Positions 57,239 to 64,000 of a DNA stretch of 64,000 nucleotides are shown piece after piece. Source of the DNA: Hirundichthys speculiger (taxonomy: Eukaryota; Chordata; Actinopteri; Beloniformes; Exocoetidae); contig JAGFBZ010000328.1 of the NCBI GenBank assembly GCA_018398805.1, positions 1 to 64,000 on the forward strand, written 5' to 3'. The notes under the pieces were generated by a model. That model was not told where the DNA came from. It was given only the letters and a program-made list of their open reading frames with translations, and ran no database searches. Position 1 is the first letter of the stretch, and every line of letters begins with the position of its first letter. Position numbers and translations under genes: made by a program.

Positions 57239-58314
57239 TAGGGAGGCACGAGAACTGTTTTTTTAAACGATCCGATAACGGATAACACACACATATACCT
57301 AAGATCATTACATCAATACTATGAAAAAATCAAAAATAGTTTTTTTGACTTTTTAGATGAACATATATTTATTTTTCCACTGAAAAACTACTGGCAAGTC
57401 TCTCAAACAATTTTGTAAAGCTATCAAATAAACCTATTTGATATCTCACATTAACTTAAATAAGGTTCATTACTGACTGATATAAAAAATAAAGGCTCCT
57501 TGAACTGATGGAAATACATGCGTCAGAATTACTGACTGAAAAAGATTAACATTTAAAGGATTTTTGGCTTGTGGTGCCATTTAAATTAATACCTTTAATT
57601 AAGTAAATGAGGTTCAGTACTTTTTATTTTTTTAATCTAATGGAAGCTTTAGATGAGAGGAATGAGGGAGAGGAGAGGGGAGACTGCTGCTGGCTTGCGC
57701 ACATTAGCATTAGCTTCCGTTAGCTCACGTTAGCGCGATTTTCAAAACTCCATGGAAGCGATTGTTATGTTGTAGGTGGCTAATCAGGTTTTACGTATTA
57801 AAGCTTGTGCTTGTGTTTCCCTCCTCGTAGAATTCACTCGGAGGATTCGTCACAAATAACCACCAAACTATCTTCTTCTGAAACTTTAACGAAGTTCCAC
57901 GCCGCCATGTTTGTTGTGATCAGTACGCTGTGCTGCAAGGCTGCATTCAAGGTGTAACGTAAATTCCCACGTTCCCTCGTTTGCTAGTCGCTCTTTCTGC
58001 CTTTTCTATTTTTTTCTTTTTTTATGTGTAACATGTTGGAGAATACTGCGAATATCAATTCAAGTTAGCAACAACTAAAATGAGTTGTTTTCTGGCATGA
58101 AGGGGTATTCTTGATTTTCCTGATTGAGTAATCGTTTTTCTGATTATGCCGACGTCACTTGAACATAACATTCCCTGCCGGTCATTCAAGGCTCAGAGGG
58201 AGCGAGGCACTGCTGTGTTGATAAAAATATATGTTATCAGGGCTATTCGTCGTGAGTTATCGGGATGACATCATAATTTCCTGTTATCGCCCCGATAGTT
58301 ATCGTTCACCCCTA
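57239..58314 (+). mobile_element. hAT-like element with GATAAC-rich ends
   Basis: Left end TAGGGAGGCACGAGAACTG, right end GATAGTTATCGTTCACCCCTA, an imperfect inverted pair. Subterminal words GATCCGATAACGGATAAC and CCTGTTATCGCCCCGATAG echo each other. Flanking octamers ATTGATTT and ATTATTTT match at 6 of 8. No transposase frame. Confidence 0.6.
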
Positions 58315-59881
58315 ATTATTTTCTGCATTTTTTTAAAGGTTACCTCTTCAGTTAGATGTGATGTAAAAGCTTTAAATAAAAGCGCTCTCTACACGTCAAA
58401 GAATAAAACTTAAACCGATGCATTTAAGGCACAGATTTATAACAATATTAAGCCTAGAAAGACCGGGAAGTACATTTTTCTCCACATCGTGCAGCTCCAG
58501 TAGAAACACGGCAGTAGATCAAACGGTAAAGTTCTTCCTTTCTTCTCAGCTTCTCACCACAGCAGAGACAGAGTGGCGTTACAGACGCAGCGCTGATACG
58601 CCCGTCCATCTTCCGCCCAACTGACAGCCTGTTGCAGTCGTTCTGTCACATTGTCGGTTTTTTTGTATCTTCCTGAGGTTTAACTGAGTATTTTTTTTCC
58701 TTCCATTTAAACTACGACTTTGGAGACTTTTTTTTTTTTTTTTGCTGTTCTGCCTGGAGGGCTTATCTGCTGGTAATCCTGGCACTTTTTAACCTTTGTT
58801 AAGACGAGCATACATGGCAATGGAAAGGTGTTTACAGGTAGACTCAGAAGACTGAGTTTTCCAGAGATGAAGAGGATAGATCAAGCATACAGTGCAGCAA
58901 AATGAAATAAATAAATGAAGAGGAGAAAAGGAAGAGGTTTTGATCATTTTTTCCCCCCTCCCTTTATCTTTAAGGGGAGTGTGGGATCCCTTGGATGGAT
59001 GAGCCTTTACCTCCAGAAGCATGTTCTCGCCTCGACCATCTCTGCATGGACTCCAGGTGACACTGGTGGTTGAATATTTGAAATACTTGGAAGGAGAACC
59101 TCGGTCAGCTAAGTTCAACACAGATGTTTAATTGCGATATTCGTGATCACGGCTCCTGCTCACAGGCAGTTTCTAGCAGAAGAAAACCGGATGAAACAAT
59201 ACAAGAACAAATTATACAGAAATGTGATTCACTAGATGGGGAGGAGCCGCGGTTTAGACGTGGCTCTCCCATTGGCCGGTCTGGTCCTCCAGTTGTCTGT
59301 CCAATCCGTCGTCGACCAGCGTTCCCTGGAAAAGAAGAAAAACTACACCTCCCATCCACCATCTTCTCTACCTGGTCAGGTTCTTTGTTTCCACCACGTG
59401 TTTTTAACTGACTATAACTAGGCTAATTTGCTTCATTTCTAATATAAAGTAAAGATAAACATAAACTATGATCAATCTAAGACACTGTGATATGAACATA
59501 AAGTTCAAAAATAATATTAATACCCATATGTAACTAATGTGTAACTGTAGAAATGAGAACCAACTTTACTCTAATTCTGGATCTAAAAAGTAATACATTC
59601 TGGATCTAAAAAGTGATACATTTTCAACCTAACAAGTGCTCGTTAGCAACAGATGTCGTAACCCCCAGACATGTGACTGTGGAGAAGCATCGCTGCACCC
59701 CAGATGCTAATCTGTTGGCCGTCAGTTTTGCATCCATGCTGTCTGCTGTGGAAGTTCACCGGTGACCGGCATGACGTCATCATCAACACTCCAGTGAGGC
59801 GATTTCAACCGCGCCTAGTATCGTATGCTAACGTGTTTATTTTAGTTTATCTTATTTAAAGTTTGTCTCGAGTAATATAAT
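58315..59881. other. No gene recognised
   Basis: Unique sequence with poly-T tracts. Frames at 58789-59121 and 59124-59421 overlap others on the opposite strand and lack domains. Confidence 0.35.
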
Positions 59882-60929
59882 TAGGGCTGGGCAACGTATA
59901 AAACTTTTAATCGTGATTAATCGCATTATTTCCATGATTAATCACAATTAATCGCATTGTATAAATCAAATAATGAATTCAAAAGTAGTGTAAAGTGCAC
60001 TTTTATTTAAATGTTCTGCTGCCATATGAACTATGAACACTTTAAAAAATAAAAAAAGTCTACCAACAAAATCCTGAGGCATAATCATAACATTAAAACA
60101 GGCAATTTCTGAGGTAACAGCAAAAACCTTTCACATGGAGTTTAAGTTGTAAAAAGTGGTTACAAATAACCTTGTTTCTGTTGAACTTTAAGATGAAAAT
60201 GTCCATGTAAAAGTTCTGTAACTTTATCAATCTGTAATTATCCGTGTATCGTTTTTTTTTTTTTTTTTCAATTTTCAATTGTCAATCAAAAAAAAAATTT
60301 AAAAGTGATTTTTTATTTAGTGTTTTTGTTTTTTAATCTAACACACAAAAAAAAAAATTCCTTTTTTTATATTTCAATTTTAGAAAACAGGCCACGGGAC
60401 TGAATGTACTTTTAATATTTAATTGTCCGGTTTACGGGACCTGGAAATGGCTTTGTGTGGCAGTTCAGGTAGCATGGCGGCGCTGGAATCACAAACTATA
60501 ATATTTGCAATATTGTGAAAATCTGAATGAAAACTCAGCTCATATATAGATGAACCAAAGCCTCTCCAGCTCTGCGTCTGACATCAGTCTTTTTTTTCTC
60601 CTCAGATCCTGATGAGCACAGAATCTTCTGAGGCTCATTTCCAGCATTGCAGGACACCCATCTGCTGTTGAATAAGTCATTGATCAAACTACCGTATTGG
60701 CCCCGAATATGGGACAATATTTTAATCTAGAAGTCATATTCTCAAAAATGAGGGTCGTTATATAATTGAGGAATAGACTTTCTGTTGTCATTACACATCT
60801 GCACCACTAGATGGAGCTGCACTGAAGTAACCAGCTAGAGAACAGCAGGACAGTGAACACATGGAGCAGGAATAAAAGGGTTTAACAGTTTTGTTGTCAA
60901 GAATTTTTTTTCAGACTGAATTGTTAATA
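59882..60929 (-). mobile_element. hAT element of the TAGGGCTGGGCAA family, copy 3, cut by the N
   Basis: Starts TAGGGCTGGGCAACG, the right end of the family seen in reverse, then TTAATCGTGATTAATCGC. It runs through the inverted body of copies 1 and 2 and stops at the N at 60930. The opposite end is missing. Confidence 0.8.
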
Positions 60930-60930
60930 N
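60930..60930. other. Single ambiguous base at a sequence junction
   Basis: The only N in the window. Left of it is an incomplete hAT copy; right of it the sequence becomes a second copy of 51048 onward. This is the pattern of a scaffold join. Confidence 0.9.
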
Positions 60931-61157
60931 TGCGCTTTTGTCAAGGTCACTCAGAGGAAAAAAAATGGTTTTTCTAGTCCGTAGCTATGCCAGCACTGGC
61001 ATTTCATTCTCCTATAAAAATATTATTAATCTCCTGGGTTTTGTATTTCCAGGGTCGCTCTCACACAAATGCCTTTGCTCTTCTTCAATTTTTTTTGCTT
61101 TCATTTTTTGCAGCTTAAGTCTCTTAAAGTGCTGCTGTCACTAAAGAAATGCACATC

Positions 61158-61220
<63 letters not shown>

Positions 61221-64000
61221 ATAAAAGAGACCTGGAACAGTTTTACAGATCAAACTGCTTGCAGACATGTCACTCAGACTTTCTTGGTGTTTGATTTGAC
61301 TTGATTTTGTTCTGTTTGGTCACAAACTAGGCTGAGAGAGAAAAATTCACCCTCTATTTAAACCCGTGTTACCTTCAGTAACGTTCTCCTTCGCCCTAAC
61401 CGCCTTCGGCTGCCTCGTCTATTTCTTCATCAATTAGAGACATCCCTCAGTTCCCAGGGGGACTTTTGATGGACCTCTGTGGAGGGGTATGAGCGCATTA
61501 CTTTCAATAAAGAAAGAATGATTAATTAGACACCTGAATAGCTCGGAAATCTAACCATTCAAGAGTTACAGTCAATGCTTAAACTATCTGGAGAGAGCAG
61601 CAGCAGAAATAGCACTGGAGGTGTGTAATGACTAGTTATCTCTTGGCAGCTTTTGAATAAGAGCCGGAACCAGTAACAACGGGAGCGTGCAGGCTTCAAA
61701 ACACTCTGCGTGCCAAGCTAAATGATAATGTTCATTATACACTCTTCAGTTTAATGACTGAATCAAAACATGTCAATACAATTAAACAGCTTCTTTGCTA
61801 CAAATCATTTCCAAAAGGTAAGAAAAAACGTTTTTTTTTGAGAAATGCTAGGATAAACTAGGGCTGGGATTTTAACGTCCCTAAATCAACACAAAAAAAA
61901 GTTCATTTCCCAGCTGCAAAGAAGATGAACGGGTCGCACTGAGCATTAGCGATAGCATTTAGCATCAACAAGCAGCAGCAACTTCAGTAGAGAAATGAGC
62001 GAAAGATAACATAACTTAAGTGTACTTTAAAGATGCTTTCATGTGAGAATATAGTTTTTTCAACTTGAAATTTTTGGGTAATTGATCCAGATAGAGGCAA
62101 TTTGATTTTTTTTTTCTTTTTACTTCCACTGAATTTTATTGATAACACAGCTGAAGTACAAAAGCTTAAAACCCATTAAAAACACATCATATAAGATAAT
62201 GGTTATAGAAGAGTCCATGGTTCGCTCTGAGTCATATTAAACTTAAGAATGTTTATTTTAGGCTTGATTAAATTGTAGCTGATTATTAATACGTGTTAGC
62301 TTGTTAGCTGAGCTGTGACGCTGTCAGGAACTCTGCAGATAGTCTGAACTGCATCCACCAGACATCTCTGAAGGTCTATATTTCAGCTGTTTTTGTGTTG
62401 TTGCTGACTAACTGGTAGAGGTGGCACTTTTTATTAACCTGTTGGGCTGTTTATTTTGTGAAAGATGTTTTTTTTTTTCAAAAAAAAAGAAAAAATTGCT
62501 TTCCATTTTTAATTGTGATGGTTCCCTTGAATTCTTCTTGAAAGAAGATTTCCGGGACACTGAAAGAGCTTGATTTGGTTTGCAGTAATCTGTAAATGTT
62601 AGATGAAAAACAAGCTCACACACTCATTGATTCTGAATTTACTTGAAATGAAAAACCTATTGTGTAATTTATTGGTATCTGATAAAAATTAATTCATTGA
62701 TAACAAACCTAAATTAGATTTTTTCAAATTGTGTCCCACCACTAGTATCAACAAAATGCAATAATTTGAAAATCAATTCAAACACAACGCGTTACATGCT
62801 GAAACTATGACATCCTAATATGATTTGGAAAATTTCTGCTCATTTGACTTGGACATGCAGCCCAAAATGTTTTTCTTCTCGTCGTGTCAAGTAGATGGCC
62901 TCAAGTTTGTACATGTTGTTTAACATTAATTGCACCTTCACAGAAATAAAAGTTATCTTTCGTACCAATGCACAGACCATCAGAGATGATCCTTAACTCG
63001 CCTAACTCGCCTGAAAGGCGTCTGAAAGGCAACGTAAAAAGACGAGACGAGACGGGAGGGGGAGGAGGACACAGCAACATCGTGTCGCTCACAGACTTCA
63101 ATGAATTCGCACTCAGTCAGTGCTTGTGGGAGAAAAAAAAAAGCCTGAGTATCGATCTTTTTACACGAGTATCATTCGATATCAATACCAGTGTTGGTAT
63201 CAATATTATCAATATCTGGATCCCCTTTCAAACCACATCTTTACCCTTGTGTTTTTAGTCAACTGTTTTTTGGTGGAGGGGTTGGCATCTGAACTCCAGT
63301 CCACTCCCTGATTAGAAGCTGGGTGCAGATAAAGACTCTGATCTGGGTCTGTGATGTCACAATACCCAGCGTATCTAACTCCTACTTTTCCTTTTTTTTA
63401 TTTAATTTTTCAATAAATGAGGGAGGTTTAATTGCTCAACAGCCCCCCTCAAAAATGCCTCGTACGTCTTTAAATGGCCACAGGTGGGACGCCGCCTGTT
63501 AAACTAAGCTAAGCTAAGGTCATGCTAAGCTAAGTTTAGCTCATGCTTTCACACGACAAGATCGCTAATGATCCAGTGACAAGGTTGTGTTACTGTGAGA
63601 TTTATTCAACATCTTATGACATGTTAAAAAAATAAATAAAAGAAAAAAGATATTTTTAAGAGTTTGTTTGTTCCTGAGTGCGTGCGACACCTTTCCATGA
63701 GAGGTGAGGAACCACAAGCGTTCTGCTCTGGTCTTTCAGGCTTGTCTGCAGCGTACAGAGACTTTCCACTATTCTTGAATCCTCTGTTGGTTAATATCTT
63801 ACACGTTGATTGCCCCAAAAGCATGAAATATTACACTGAAAAAAACTGACTATTCAAACACTGTTGATTTCCCACTCCGTCTTTCATAAACTGCTTAACC
63901 TCTCACGAAACACTCCAAGCTGCCATTTTTTTTTGATGTTCGCTGACATCGAATTCACTTTCCAACTTCTCCAAGCCTGCAGCTGCAGAAAACCTGCATC
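60931..64000 (+). repeat. Right copy of the 3-kb duplication (to window end)
   Basis: Corresponds to 51048-54102, with an offset of 9883 at the start drifting to 9898 at the end through small indels. Examples are a shorter TA run (61159-61217), an extra TTAA near 61524, and an extra GTCTGAAAGGC near 63018. A short stretch at 63761-63800 differs more strongly from 53887-53915. It continues past the window. Confidence 0.9.

Noticed and set aside
1..64000. tRNA, rRNA, riboswitch, bacterial operon or CRISPR features
   Set aside because: No cloverleaf, rRNA core or regular repeat-spacer pattern was seen; everything fits a vertebrate gene desert.

Overview
The window looks like teleost fish DNA (probably a spiny-rayed fish). 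It is AT-rich and has no operons or bacterial gene spacing. It is packed with transposon families I recognise from fish genomes: hAT elements with 8-bp target duplications, TA- and TTAA-flanked elements, a CACTA/EnSpm element, LINE tails ending in GAATTGAATTG or (GGAT)n, and LTR pieces. I found no exon of an ordinary host gene, no tRNA or rRNA, and no CRISPR array. The most likely setting is a gene desert or a very large intron. A few unique, TAATTA-rich stretches look like candidate conserved noncoding elements.

The centrepiece is a roughly 9.2-kb CACTA (EnSpm) transposon at 25026-34243 carrying two genes on the same strand. Gene 1 (26108-31314) can be assembled by hand from nine exons with GT/AG junctions into one uninterrupted 482-residue frame. 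It encodes a SAM-domain protein resembling the fish predictions called 'sterile alpha motif domain-containing 3-like'. Seven bases after its stop, gene 2 (31322-33469) begins. It is a 715-residue transposase with two C2H2 fingers and CACTA-type motifs, and its C-terminal part continues in another frame to 33767. Both element ends carry dense GGTACA/TGTACC subterminal repeats. A 1.7-kb BED-finger insertion sits in intron 1.

Layout: 1-12.2 kb holds a Kolobok-like element with TTAA duplications, a 715-bp TA-flanked element with another repeat inside it, copies of an unnamed CTCCGCCAAGGAGG repeat, and a Tc1-type MITE. 12.2-25 kb holds a GC-rich retroposon, a minus-strand LTR with a tRNA-Pro primer-binding site split from its flank by a LINE tail, a solo LTR, and several hAT elements. 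25-34.2 kb is the CACTA element. 34.2-50 kb holds hAT elements (one nested inside another), Tc1 and LINE reverse-transcriptase remnants, a Harbinger-type Myb exon and two candidate noncoding conserved blocks. 50-64 kb holds a LINE tail split by a hAT element, another LINE fragment, and a near-identical duplication: 51048-54102 recurs at 60931-64000.

The duplication starts exactly after the only N in the window (60930), and that N also cuts a hAT copy in half. This suggests an assembly join or a retained second haplotype rather than a biological tandem duplication. All calls come from reading the sequence. Family names rest on recalled motifs, and no database search was run.
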